Origin: Adiantum capillus-veneris
Taxonomy: Eukaryota > Streptophyta > Polypodiopsida > Polypodiales > Pteridaceae
Direction: 5' to 3'
DNA length: 64,000 nucleotides
NCBI GenBank assembly: GCA_014529385.2
Contig: CM043942.1
Location: 57,353,340 to 57,417,339, forward strand
Shown here: in pieces, positions 53,199 to 63,960 of the stretch
How the letters are laid out: every line of letters begins with the position of its first letter
Numbering within the stretch: the stretch's first letter is position 1
Made by a program: the position numbers and the translations under genes
The notes under the pieces: generated by a model
What the model was told of the DNA's origin: nothing
Seen by the model: only the letters and a program-made list of their open reading frames with translations
Database searches by the model: none

Positions 53199-53591
53199 AT
53201 TAGCAATGCACATGTGTTGTTCTTTGATGGTTCATACAGAAAGAGCCATTGTGCGACTTCAGGGGGTATAGCACTTTATGATCCAGAGGGGAAGCTAGTA
53301 TGCAAGAGAGGGTTCAAGTTGGATGCACATAGCAACAATGAGGCTGAATATGCTACTTTGGAAGCCGGATTACACATTTGTTTGAAGCATGGGGTTAGAA
53401 GATTGAGCATAAAAGGTGATGCCTTGTTAGTTGTTGTGAAGAAAGTGCTGGGTGTGTGGAAGAGCAAGAACACCTCATTGAAGGAAATGTGTTTCAGAAT
53501 TAAAGGCTTGCTAAAAAAGTTTGAAGCTGGAGCATCAGGCACATTGAATGCGCTCTTAATGGAGAGGCACATGAAGCAGCTCAAAGTATGA
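53199..53591 (+). CDS. second RNase H domain of F2b
   Basis: VLFFDGSYRKSHCATSGGIA carries the first acidic residue, NNEAEYATLEAGLHICL the Glu, and IKGDALLVVVKKVLGVWKSK the third acidic residue. This plant-type RNase H, additional to the Ty3 one, identifies the Tat lineage. A frameshift near 53530 leads into the integrase frame at about 53588. Confidence 0.87.
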   Translation: MSNAHVLFFDGSYRKSHCATSGGIALYDPEGKLVCKRGFKLDAHSNNEAEYATLEAGLHICLKHGVRRLSIKGDALLVVVKKVLGVWKSKNTSLKEMCFRIKGLLKKFEAGASGTLNALLMERHMKQLKV

Positions 53592-55018
53592 TTGGGGAGC
53601 TATTTGTGTTGAGGACCAATTTACCTCTTTATCATGGCCGGGAAAGTTTGGCTCAAGAAGAGGAGTTTTTACTAATAGGAATCATTCCAAAGGACATTCA
53701 GAAGTCTAAGAAGTATGGCTTTGTGCGTAGAGCATACATGTACAAATTGATTGGTAATGTATTATACATGAAAGGGAGTGATCTCGTGTTGAGACGTGTA
53801 CCTTGGCGGGAGGAGATTTATAGAGTGTTGGAAGAGAATCATGAAGGTGCATGTGGCGGTCATTTTTCTCTAAAGATCACCTTGCATAAGATCTTGCAGG
53901 AGGGGTATGTATGGCCTAGTTTGCACAAGGATGTTCACCATTGGTGTAGGTCTTGCAATAGGTGTCAAGCATTTGGGAAGAGAGTGTTGAAGCCAGAGTT
54001 ACGAAAAACCATTATGGCGTTTGATGTGTTTGAAAAGTGGGGGATTGATGCAATAGGCCTGTTACATATCACAAGCAGAGGCAAAAGCTATATTTTGATT
54101 GCAGTGGACTATCTCTCTAGATGGGCAGAGGTTATAGCACTAAAACAGATCACTGCAAAGGATGTGGAAAAATTTGTGTATGATGAAATATGTTGCAAGT
54201 TTGGGGTGACACTGGAGCTACTTTCGGATAAGGGGCCAGGATTTAGAGCCAAACTGCTAGACTTTTTATGCGCGAAGATGAAGATTAGGCACCAGCATAC
54301 CACTCCTTATTACCCCTAGTGTAATGTCTTAAATGAAAGATTCAATGGTGAGTTGGTACAAATTCCTTCAAAAGTGACAGAGCACCAAGGAAAGAATTGG
54401 GATTTGGAATTGCCTAGTGCATTATGGGCTTACCGTAGTTCGGTGAAGACAGGTACATGGTTTACTCCATTTCACTTGGTGTATGGAAAGGAAGCACTAT
54501 TGCCTGTGGAGGTAGAGTTGCCTGCGGTCAAGATGCTAGAGAAGTTGCTTGGGCCGCCTAGTGATGCATTCAAAGAGAGGCTCTTACAGTTACAAGAAGT
54601 TTAATTGGATAGGATGAGTGCATTGGAACATTATGGACAAATGCAGGATAAGGCTTTGGCAAAGATAAATGAAAAGGTCAAAAGTAAGGGTATCAAGAAA
54701 CATGACTTGGTTTTGCGCTACAACATCAAGCTGGACAACACATTCCAAAAGAAGTTTCAAATTAAGTGGGAAGGTCCTTTCAAGGTAGTGGAGTGTTTTC
54801 CAAATGGTACATATCAGCTTGCTAACCTGGATAGGATTCCACATAAGTCAAGGGTAAATGGATTGCGTCTTAAATTGCATCATGCCAGGTTAATGATGGT
54901 GGAGCAAGATGAGTTGTCTGCAGAACAAGTATTGTATGTGAGGGATGAGAGGAGACCTGTGACGCGGCAAGTCTCATATCTCTTTTTGCTGCTGATCATG
55001 AATGATCTAACAGGCTAG
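53588..55018 (+). pseudogene. integrase of F2b (two in-frame stops)
   Basis: The zinc module HEGACGGHF ... VHHWCRSCNRCQ is followed by the catalytic core with Asp in WGIDAIG (54047-54049), Asp in LSDKGPGF (54227-54229; the usual Asn after it is Lys) and Glu in LNERFNGE (54335-54337), giving D-35-E spacing. A TAG at 54317-54319 and a TAA at 54602-54604 interrupt one continuous frame. The C-terminal domain (KKHDLVLRYNIKLDNTFQKK, then HKSRVNGLRLKLHHARL) ends at 55018, 15 bp before the LTR. Nothing resembling an envelope gene follows. Confidence 0.9.
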
Positions 55019-55033
55019 GGGATGGGAAACTTA
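55016..55033 (+). other. polypurine tract of F2b
   Basis: TAGGGGATGGGAAACTTA lies directly before the TGTCAGGAG start of the 3' LTR. Confidence 0.65.
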
Positions 55034-56179
55034 TGTCAGGAGTTTTTTGGAGCAAGGGATTGTGCATATGTACATACCCTTGCATGGTGGATTGAATAAA
55101 GAATTGACCATTTTCCAGAGCCAGGTGGTTACGTGGGGCCCATATGTGTACAAGTAGGACAACATGTATATAGTGCATCGTTTTTCACTATCACCAGTAC
55201 TCATGTGTTTTTTCCATAACAATGAGGAGTTGGTAGCGCGTAAAACTTCTCAAGGAATCTATCCGCGGGCCGACGACATGAGGTAAGCAGGTGCGTCAGA
55301 TGGCATCTAGTGACGTCAGGAGGCCAAATGGGGTCAATATTTGTACGTGGATAAGTATGGACACAACGTGGGTGTTTTCTTGTGATAATTATGCAAAAAG
55401 ATCATCATGAGGACTATATTTGGGGTCCACTTCACGCGGTTGTGGTATGCATTATTGAAAAAAGTTGAGTGACAGGTGTGCGGATGGATGCAGCAGGGTG
55501 ACAACTATGCACTGCGAGGTCAGTTTTTGGCCTGTTCGGGGTCCGTTTGAGGTCAACTAAAAGGCCAAGGGTGCCCAAGTAATAAAGCTAAGTGTGGAAA
55601 CTAAACAATTTGACAGAAGACCAGAAAAAATGTGGAGAAAAGAGGAGGAACAACCGCAACTGTGTTTTTGCTGTTTTTGGAGCCTGTTTTGGCCATGAAG
55701 TGCTCATTCGAGGTCGGATTTGAGCACTTTGACATTGTAGACTGCGGTTTTGGGCCATTCCGGACGCGATGGCGCTGTCCATTTTGCCAAATTTCTCACT
55801 ATTTTTTTGCTGTTTTAGCTGTGTAAGTTTCTCTTATGAGCGAAGCTTCTGCTCCAATTTGTGATTGTATCTGGCATATTTTACCCATATTGTGTGAGCT
55901 ATTTGCCCCATTGGTGTTGGCCCAAGCTCAGTTGTATCTAAACAAAAAAAATTCTCCTCTTTTGAGCTGAGTTTTTTGGGTATGTGTGTGTGTGCATCTC
56001 TGTGTGTGGAGTGGGTAAATGGGTAGTCTCTCTCCTCTCACTCCATAGGTGTATTCCCTGTCTCGGCCAGGTGGGTTGTGTAAGCCGAGTGGTGCCCCAT
56101 AGTGTGTGTGTGTGTATCATCCCAAGAGTGTGTGTCGGGTCATTATAAAGGCATTGTGTGTGTTTTCATCCCGCTCACA
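55034..56179 (+). repeat. F2b 3' LTR (1146 bp)
   Basis: TGTCAGGAG to CGCTCACA, flanked on the right by CCGG. Confidence 0.93.
56062..56098 (+). promoter_or_regulatory. U5 stem-loop plus TGGTGCCCC box (F2b 3' LTR)
   Basis: CTCGGC (56062-56067) pairs with GCCGAG (56084-56089); the box is at 56090-56098. Confidence 0.6.
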
Positions 56180-56183
56180 CCGG

Positions 56184-56599
56184 TACCAAATTTTGGCACA
56201 ATATATTAAAAAATAATACTTACTAACACGTACATCGTACCTTTTACTTATTGAGTATCTACACATCCTACTCCATATATAACTTGCTTTTGAACCGGTA
56301 CCAAATTGAGACTAACCAGTACCAAATTAGTACTAACGAGTACCAATTGCTTTTGAGCCGGTACCAAATTGAGACTAACCAGTACCAAATTAGTACCAAC
56401 GAGTACCAATTGGGTACTAGCAAGTACAAAATGGATACTAAACCAACATCAAATTAGTACTAATCGACACAAAAATGAGACTATAGTAGAGCCAAATTGG
56501 TACTGTACATGACCAGAATTGACACCAAATAATATCAAACTATCAGTAGTACCAAAACAACACCAAAGCCTACTACCACTTATATACATGTAAGGTGGA
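56184..56599 (+). repeat. degenerate 21-bp minisatellite with 63-bp higher-order unit
   Basis: The phrase GTACCAAATTAGTACTAACG recurs in variants. A 63-bp block starting TTGCTTTTGA at 56284 repeats at 56347 with few changes and is itself about three 21-bp units. The array fades out by about 56560, just before the F3 LTR. Peptide repeats in the ORF across it are a consequence of the array. Confidence 0.8.
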
Positions 56600-57506
56600 T
56601 GTTAGCAGCAAGCTAACTCAGGTACCATTTTTCAAAGCTCTCATTGTAAACATTTATTATTTTGATGAATCGGGAATATTGTAACTCCTGCTTTCCAGAT
56701 AACTTGTAATTGATGAGCCGGGGCTACAAGCTTCCAGATTGTATATACCTGCCTTTAGTTAGAGCTCTTAGATTATTAGTTTTGACCATGAAAAACCTTG
56801 GCTAACGTATAAAATACAATTTTTGTAAGTTTTATAGAAGGTTTTTGGATAAGAAATACACAGTGTGAGCTAATGGCGCTCACTACTTTCTTTCTCGTGC
56901 TTCCTACTCCCTCCTAGGTTGTCACATTGCAGTCGCGTCTATTGCGTTGCAACCACAGGTAAGAGCTCTACACATTGACGTAAGCATTTCACAGTATTTT
57001 GTAGCTTTTGGCATCGCCGACCTGCGGCCTAAATTCATCATAAGTAGGAATTTACACTTCTAAATCAAAAACTAAGTATAGGCAGGGTATTGGGGCATCA
57101 ATGCTAAACATTTAGATGCATTCTGGCTCGAAAACAACTAGGTCAAAAACTCACTACTGCTAATAATCTCTTTTTTGCACTATACCTAAAGTGAGGTTTT
57201 GTGACCATAAGCATGTGTGCTTAGGTTTGATAAACATGTCCTAGAAGTTTCGTTACGTTTGGATGTCATTTGATGCTGCAACGGATGCGAATTGTTTAAC
57301 GATGAGCGACTAAGCTCTTGGTGATTTCAGTCATTTGAGTGTAGTCTGAGTTAGATGTGAGTTGTTAGTTGTTTTCCAAGAGATTGATAACCTCCTGTAG
57401 CCTCTATGCACTAGTTGAGTCACCTTCATCCCATGGATTGACAATTATTCGGGGTTCTCACTAAATCTGCAATAAGATAAGAGTGAGGTTAGACACCCGT
57501 CCCACA
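56600..57506 (+). repeat. F3 5' LTR
   Basis: It is colinear with 61587-62514. TATA-like TATAAAA is at 56808-56814. The boundary with the tRNA-Asp primer site is clear. Confidence 0.85.
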
Positions 57507-57508
57507 TT

Positions 57509-57531
57509 TGGCGCCATTGCTGGGGATCGAA
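57509..57531 (+). other. F3 primer-binding site (tRNA-Asp type)
   Basis: TGGCGCCATTGCTGGGGATC differs from the common plant tRNA-Asp site TGGCGCCGTTGCCGGGGATC at only two positions. Confidence 0.8.
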
Positions 57532-58023
57532 GAGACCTAAACTAGGAAAAAACACGAGCGTATTGTGTTTATTTGTCCATTAACTTCCTCTAGGATTGCG
57601 TAGAGTCAAAACTTTCTCTTAAAACCGCATAGCTTCAGATTGTCGTCTTTTGCTGTGTAGAGGTATCTTGGAAGTAGGTTGTACTTGCTAAGTACCTTTA
57701 GGATTGTAGGATCGTAAGACTAGATTAGGATTTGGAGAATTATTGAAGGACGAGACAAGTCTTAAGATTAGAGCTCAGAAAACCATAAAAAACCATAAAA
57801 TACTTGGTCTTTACATGTTTTTATGCATCTATGCATGTTCAAAAATTGGTTTGAAGCAAATTGGAGTCAATTTGACAACATTCAGACTCACAAGCATGCT
57901 AGAGCAGATGTTGCAGAGAAATTTCTAACCTTTGCACTTACATTTCTTAACAAGAGCAATGCAAGGTAGAGAAGGCCAAAAGGAGGGTATCCTAGAAGGA
58001 AAGGCTAAAAGAGCTACCACCTT

Positions 58024-58913
58024 ATGAACTGGATCCAAGTTTCAGTAAAAACCGCAAAAGCAACATATCTGTCAAAAGAACAACTTGAAGATAGAAACAT
58101 GACAGTTTTCATCGGCAGATTTAAAAGTGAAGAAGGACATAAAGTGGAGCTTCAAATGCTACCAAAGGAAATAAAAGATATCGCTGCTAAGCAAGACACA
58201 CAAGAAGCCAATAGAAGGCTGGGTCTTAAAGAATTTTACGACCAAGAACCATGTGGTGTCGACTATCAAAAGGAAGATGAATTATTGTCATCAATTAAAG
58301 AGGATGGCACCACCCAAATCACTGACCAACAAGGGCAGAAGATAGAAGTATATATAACCAAGGAGATTGTGGCCGAGGCATTGAAGATGCCCATTGAAGG
58401 AATGACAATGAGGAAAAGGGACAGGAAGATAGCAAGCACCTTTACAAAAGACACTACTGTTTCCACCTTTGTTGATCTTATTCAAATACAAGTGGAAGAA
58501 CCGGCACGATTGTATCACTAACATTTCCACTTCCTGGCAAAGAAACCGCCGAGGTACACTACATCGAACCATGCAGTTGTGATTACCTTCACTCAGGTGC
58601 CGAAGTCGATAGCCACGCAACCGGTAGATCATGCTCAGTATGTGCTAACCACTCTAAAAAGCACCAAAAAATCACATAATTGGGTGCACCTGAAGTGCTG
58701 ACACGCATAGCATACAATGATATTGGCATGGCCGACAACCTGCCGCTAGTCCCTGATCGCCAGTCCCTGATCAAAACACATGGATAATTAAAGGTCGACC
58801 TTCTCAAAGAACTACCAAGTTAGGGAAAACAAATTAGAAATAAAATGAGGAATCCTCTGAAGCTCACAATAGCGAGAGCTTTGACAGCGAAGAGACAAAG
58901 GCGAGAAGAGAAA
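58024..58913 (+). pseudogene. F3 protein, N-terminal part (unrecognised)
   Basis: The first open stretch (58024-58521) starts MNWIQVSVKTAKATYLSKEQ and contains a globular-looking region (GQKIEVYITKEIVAEALKMP). After one TAA the same frame stays open for about 50 codons with FHFLAKKPPRYTTSNHAVVITF, before stops around 58700. It might correspond to a capsid-like or putative plant transposon domain, but I see no diagnostic motif. Confidence 0.45.
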
Positions 58914-60720
58914 TGATGAAGAAGAAAGCAGTGGCTGCCCACCAGGAAGAGCCACAACAAAAGAAAGCGAGGTTTGAAAGAGAACAACAAGCATATGAAA
59001 GAAGTAATCAAGCAGTAGGTGAAGAAACCAAAAAATGGGCACCACATGATATCAAGGGTCCAAGGACCAAGAACCTCTTCAAGCCTACCCGAGAGGACCC
59101 AAGTGAATTGCTAGAGTGGATGTATGCGGAGGCCGAGGCCTTAAAACTGCAGGAGGCCCTCGGGGAGCAAAGGAAATTAAAAGAAGCATCAGCTGCACAA
59201 CCAAGGAAAGCCGAGGCTCAACAGGAACATTGTCATGAACAAGGAGATACCTCTCCAAGACCAACAACTATGGAGCAAACACATCCTCCTACGCTATGCC
59301 CAAGCCCTTAACCACCGGCTAAACCAACGGAAGAGGATCAAGTAAAAGAAACTGAAGAGGTCAATTTCAAGAGACCCAAGAGAACACAAGCTAAAGCTCG
59401 ACCCTCTACGACCACTCAAACAAACAGGCTGAAGCACCTCTCAAGCCTCAAGAAGAATCCACTGTGTCAGCTACACAGCCTCAGGCAGAAGTTATTGTAC
59501 CACCTAAAGAGCCTGAAAAGAAACAAGAGGCCACGTTTGAACAACCAATGGAGACACAAATAATGGCAGGAGGACCTTCTACACCCACCCAACAAGAAGT
59601 CAAAGAAGTCACCCACAAAGAGTCAAGAAGCACAAGCTACAGAGGCAACTGCAACACCTCAAGGTGAAATAGAACCCCGTCCACAACCACAAGCCGCTGC
59701 ACAATACAACAAAAGGAGCCACAAGCCGACACGGCTGAAACTTTACAAAAAATCCAAGCAGAGCCTGAAGACTGGGAAACGACCGATGAAGTCATAATAC
59801 AAGTTAATGAATATGCCCAGCAGATGCTGCAGATGACAAATAAAATGAGATCAACAGCAATTAGCCGCAATGCTAAAGCAAGAGAACTTGAGCTTGTCAT
59901 CGGTTCTCTCCAAGGAGAGTTGGATGACAGAATGAATACCATTTCAAAATTACAAGAACAGATCCAAGAGCTAAAGAATGAAGCAGTACAGCACCAGCTC
60001 TCCAAGAAGAAGCAACAAAAAAAACTGGAAGAGCTAGGAGAGCTCCTAACCAAACTCTCCGATGCTTGCAAGAAGAAAGATGAGCAATTGAAAAAGGTGG
60101 AAAATGACCTACTAATCACTACTCAAACGGTCCAAAAACTTGAAGTACAGCTGGATGTAGCCAATGCCTCCTTACAATACTCTGAGAAACGAATCAATGA
60201 CGAAGTGGCATTTTTAAGGCAGATTAGAGAAAATCCCATTGTAGCTTCACTCAAGGGAATAGATGATGTCTACAAAGCCTTGGAGAAGAGGAAAAAAGAC
60301 CTAGAACTTGAGTTGAACCTGGAACAATCACAGAGGCGAGACCTTGCCTTGATGCGGGTCCAAAGATAAGAGCAATTACTCAAAGAGATAGAAGATCTGA
60401 AAAGAGACAATCAACTCGTGAGAGACAGACAAACCGAAGCTCATGAAGAGGCTGGTATGTCAGAACAACCACCTCTTGATCTCCCACCACTCTCCTTTGC
60501 AAAAATGGAACCACAACCATCTGAAGAGCTCCAAGGAGATTCAAACTTCCAAGTGCTAATCAGTGAAGAACAACAAGCACCAATGGTAAAGTTAACTAAA
60601 GCTGAAGGGGAGGCACTCAAAGAGAAGATTGTCAACGAGGTCGATACTGAGTGGAAAGCAGCCATGGATTGGGAGTTGACAGTTCTTCATTCTGTCAATG
60701 TCACTGACCAACAAAATTAA
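58913..60720 (+). pseudogene. F3 protein, charged and coiled-coil part
   Basis: 58913-59311 encodes a Lys/Glu-rich segment (EPQQKKARFEREQQAYERSN) in one frame. From 59464 the frame changes and runs, with two stops (59665 and 60367), to 60720. It is a Pro/Gln/Glu linker followed by a long heptad-patterned helix at 59824-60369 (LELVIGSLQGELDDRMNTIS, LQEQIQELKNEAVQHQLSKK, LEVQLDVANASLQYSEKRIN). More than 150 residues of coiled coil suggest self-assembly. Such a segment is not part of usual Ty3 Gag-Pol. Origin by capture of a host gene is possible but unproven. Confidence 0.5.
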
Positions 60721-61547
60721 TGCACAATGGCATCAACAATTACTGCCATATCCTTTCATCAAAGTAGAGCTGCTACAAGTGAAGGAAAGACTTTTTAATG
60801 ATATGCAACAAAAAGGTGCAGAAGATGTCCACCCCAAAGTGGCGAAAGAGCTGGCTGAACAAGAATACAAGGTACTTGATTCTGTTCACAAGAGCATCTG
60901 TAGCCCTTCAAAAAGACCCTACGTTCTGTCCTGTACCAAGAGTAAGGACATGGCAGGCACATGAGACATTAACAAAGAAGAGACCAACCTAGCTCAATTA
61001 CCCCAAACTGCCAGCTCCATAGCAGGGACAAGTCAGCACAGAGGAATACATAGCGAAAACCCTCACGGGTGCCATAAACTTTTTCAAGAGACTACCAGAC
61101 CTCTCCTCTGCCATGCTGTATAAAATCTGCAAAATACTGCTTACATGTATTCAAGCATTTCATGAGCCGGAGCAGGCAAGAGCGCCATGGATGTCCTTCC
61201 TTGAAGGAAACCAAGGTTTATGCTATGATCTGAGTGAACATCCTTTAGAAGAGGTTCTCTACGGCTTCTATGCACGATGTATGTTCCTGCCGTCAAGCAA
61301 CATACTAGCATTCGAAGAGGCATTCTATACAGGATTCGTTACATGGCGGACTAAAAGTTTTGGACCAGTCATCAGTAATCTGACGTCAAGGTTCGTCGGC
61401 TACTCTGCCATTGAACTAAAAGATAAGGTCACCATGAAATTTTTGCAAGTCCTTGAAAAAGAAAAATGCATCAGATATGAGAAAGCTTTACAAGTGCTTA
61501 AAGATCGCCTCGCCAGCCGTCAACCTGAAGACTACCTCCACCCATAA
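60698..61547 (+). pseudogene. F3 protein, C-terminal part (unrecognised)
   Basis: A shift at about 60700 leads to a frame to 60964, and then an open stretch of 144 codons (61113-61547) that looks globular: LTCIQAFHEPEQARAPWMSF, YDLSEHPLEEVLYGFYARCM, AIELKDKVTMKFLQVLEKEK. It ends 24 bp before the purine tract, so it is the true C-terminus. I recognise no domain. Confidence 0.45.
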
Positions 61548-61570
61548 AGCTGTGTCAAGGGAGGACACAG

Positions 61571-61586
61571 GGGAGGAGGGGGGGAA
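61571..61586 (+). other. F3 polypurine tract
   Basis: GGGAGGAGGGGGGGAA lies directly before the TGTAGCAG start of the 3' LTR. Confidence 0.8.
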
Positions 61587-62514
61587 TGTAGCAGCAAAGC
61601 TAGCTCGGACATCAAAGCTAACTCGAACAACATTTTTCAGAGCTCTTATCATTGTAAACCATTTATTATTTTGATGAATCAAGAATATTGTAACTCCTAC
61701 TTTCCAAATAACTTTGTAATTGATAACCAGGGGCTACAAGTTTCCAGATTGTATCAATCTGTCATTAGTTAGAGCTCCTAGATGATTAGTTTTGACCACC
61801 AAAAACCTTGGCTAAGGTATAAAAGCCAACTTTTGTAAGATTTTTAGAAGTTTTGGATAAGAAATACATAGTGTGAGCTAACGGCACTCACTACTTGCAT
61901 TCTCTCGCTTCCTACTCCCTCCTCGGTTGTCACATTGCAGTCATGTCTCTTGCGTTGCAACTTCAAGTAAGAGCTCTACGCATTGACGTAAGTAGTTCAT
62001 AGTGTTTTGTAGCTTTTGGCATCATCGACTCGTGGCCTAATTTCATCATAAGTAGGAATTTACACTTTTAAATCAAGAACTAAGTACAGGTGGGGTATTG
62101 GGACATCAATGCTAAGCATTTAGATGCATTCTGGGTCGAAAACGACTAGGTCAAAATCTCACTACTGTTAATAATCGTGTTTTTTGCATTGTGCCTAAAT
62201 TGAGGTTTGGAGACCATAATCATGTGTGATTAGATCTTTTAAACATGTCCTAGAAGTTTCGTAACGTTTGGATGTCATTTGATGCTGCAACGGATGTGAT
62301 TTGTTTGTCGATGAGCGACTAGCTTTTGGTGATTTTTGTCACTTGAGTTTAGCGTGAGTTAGATACGAGTTGTTAGTTGTTTTCCAAGAGAGTGACACCC
62401 TCTTATAGCCTCTATACACTATTCAAGTGAGCTTCATCCCATGGATTGACAATTATTCGTGGTTCTCGCTAAATTTGCAATAAGATAGGAGTGAGGTTAG
62501 ACACACGTCCCACA
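61587..62514 (+). repeat. F3 3' LTR (928 bp)
   Basis: TGTAGCAG to CCCACA, with TATAAAAG at 61818-61825. It lacks the stem-loop/TGGTGCCCC arrangement of F1, F2 and F5. Confidence 0.88.
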
Positions 62515-63240
62515 CTAAGTTCCTCTTCGAGAACATTATCACACGTTTGGGATGCCCCTTTGAACTTGTGAGTGACAATGGAACTCATTTTAGAAATGAA
62601 GTAATAAAAGAACTCACATCAGACTTCATGATATCTCACCACAACTCTACACCCTATTATCCCCAAGAAAATGGACAAGCTGAGAGTACCAACAAAAATC
62701 TCATCTCCATTTTGACAAAGACAGTTGAGGCCCATCGCACTGATTGGGACCTAAAGCTAACATCAGCTTTATGGGCTTATCATATCGCATATAAGGTTGC
62801 CATTAATTGCACAATGTTTACGATGGTGTATGGCCAAGAAGTGGTTATGCCATGGGAGTTTGTCATTCCTAGTCTTCGAGTAGCTTCTCAAGAAGGTTGG
62901 GATGGTAACCCCTTAGTGGAGCGATTATATATCCTTGAAATGCTAGACGAAGAGAGGCAATTGGCTGTGCAAAATGCCCTAGTAGAGAAGGATAGAAGGA
63001 AGAAGTGGTTTGATCACCATTTAAAGGATAAAGACATCAAGGTCGGTGATAAAGTTCTTATGTACGGGGTATGTAACGAAAAGAACAAATTGAAATACGC
63101 TCGTAAGGGACCATATCGAGTGTGTGAAATTACCCCGTAAGTTACCATTCGTGTGGAGACTCTAGATGGAGTTGAAACCATTGGATTCCTTAACTGGAGT
63201 AAATTCAAAAGATATTATGATCCTCTAAGCCAGGGATAGA
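62515..63240 (+). pseudogene. F4 integrase (core and C-terminal domain)
   Basis: The frame is already open at the F3 boundary (KFLFENIITRFGCPFELVSD) and carries the second catalytic Asp (VSDNGTHF, 62574-62576) and the Glu (GQAESTNKN, 62682-62684), again D-35-E. It continues with the ALWAYHIAYKV segment and a C-terminal domain (DKDIKVGDKVLMYG, ARKGPYRVCEITP). A TAA at 63138-63140 is followed in frame by the rest (VETLDGVETIGFLNWSKFKR). The zinc module and first Asp are missing, cut off by F3. It belongs to a Ty3/gypsy family different from F1 and F2. Confidence 0.85.
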
Positions 63241-63960
63241 TACAAGCCATTCATCAAAAGAAGGCTGTCAAGGAACAAGTAGAGCTAAAGAAAATCCAAG
63301 CAAGAGTTGAGGCTCAAGAACGACAACAACATCTCAGACGTCAACGAGAGGCTAATCTGGGAATCACGCAAGCATTTTTTGAGGACACCGATGACAATTC
63401 ATTAGAATCTAAGCCACCCCTACGATACCCCATTGAGCTAAATAGCACCTATGGGAAAGTTCTATATAACGCTTTAATGGACACGGGTGCTAAATTTAAT
63501 CTACTATCATATGGGGTGTGGTGTCAGTTAAGAAATCCATCTCTATCTGAGAGTACTATCCAAGTTAAGGGAGTCAACAAGAAAAAAATTATGGTTTCTG
63601 GAATCTGACACACTTCTGTCAGTTATGACAACGGGGTAGTAGCTCAAGACTTTTTGGTCATGCCTGCTGGAACTATGGAGGGCAACATAAACTTTGGATG
63701 CACATAGATGTTGGCAACCAAATGCACTATTGATTGGGGTACTAGTAGTGTAATGCATCCATAGAGGTAAAAGCTTCTCCACAACCTCCAGCTACAATAG
63801 TGGACCTCCATGAAGCTACAAAGGAGTCCACACCTCCCATTTTCCAAGAATCACCTGAGGAACCACTTCAAATTTGTTCCCGAGAGAGTATCTTACCACC
63901 CTTACAACTTGATGAGACACCTAAGGTAATAGAAAACTAATGGCAAAAAACCGCACCTAT
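63241..63960 (+). pseudogene. F4 aspartic-protease-like domain downstream of integrase
   Basis: The integrase frame continues after a TAG at 63238-63240. It carries a basic/Gln-rich helix (VELKKIQARVEAQERQQHLR), then YGKVLYNALMDTGAKFNLLS at about 63450-63510, a D-T-G-A retropepsin active-site loop. YDNGVVAQDFLVMPAG and a degraded LATKCTIDW follow, resembling the second half of plant retroelement proteases. Stops at 63606 and 63706 break it. A Pro-rich stretch with many Glu residues follows to about 63940. In standard Ty3 order the protease precedes the polymerase, so this position is odd. Confidence 0.6.

Larger units (their letters stand above)
47506..56179 (+). mobile_element. F2b: complete but decayed Tat-type Ty3/gypsy element
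   Basis: Full LTRs start TGTTAGGAG/TGTCAGGAG and end CGCTCACA, with the 4-bp target duplication CCGG at 47502-47505 and 56180-56183. The internal order is primer site, leader with minisatellite, small upstream ORF, Gag, zinc knuckle, protease, acidic linker, reverse transcriptase, two RNase H domains, integrase, purine tract. It is longer-preserved than F2a. Its stops are mainly point changes of the CGA-to-TGA and CAG-to-TAG type, and its LTRs differ from each other more than those of F2a, so it is older. Confidence 0.94.
56600..62514 (+). mobile_element. F3: LTR retrotransposon without pol, coding for a coiled-coil protein
   Basis: LTRs of 907 and 928 bp start TGTTAGCAG/TGTAGCAG and end CCCACA. 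A primer site matching tRNA-Asp (TGGCGCCATTGCTGGGGATC) follows the first, and a long purine tract precedes the second. The 4-kb interior encodes a chain of ORFs in mostly one frame with a central coiled coil, but no zinc knuckle, protease, polymerase or integrase. The flanks (GTGGA left, CTAAG right) do not match, and the right flank enters an integrase gene while the left is minisatellite, so a rearrangement has separated the original flanks. Confidence 0.85.

Noticed and set aside
56251-56457. 68-residue ORF with YQISTNEYQ repeats
   Set aside because: The period equals the 63-bp minisatellite; it has no evidence of being a gene.
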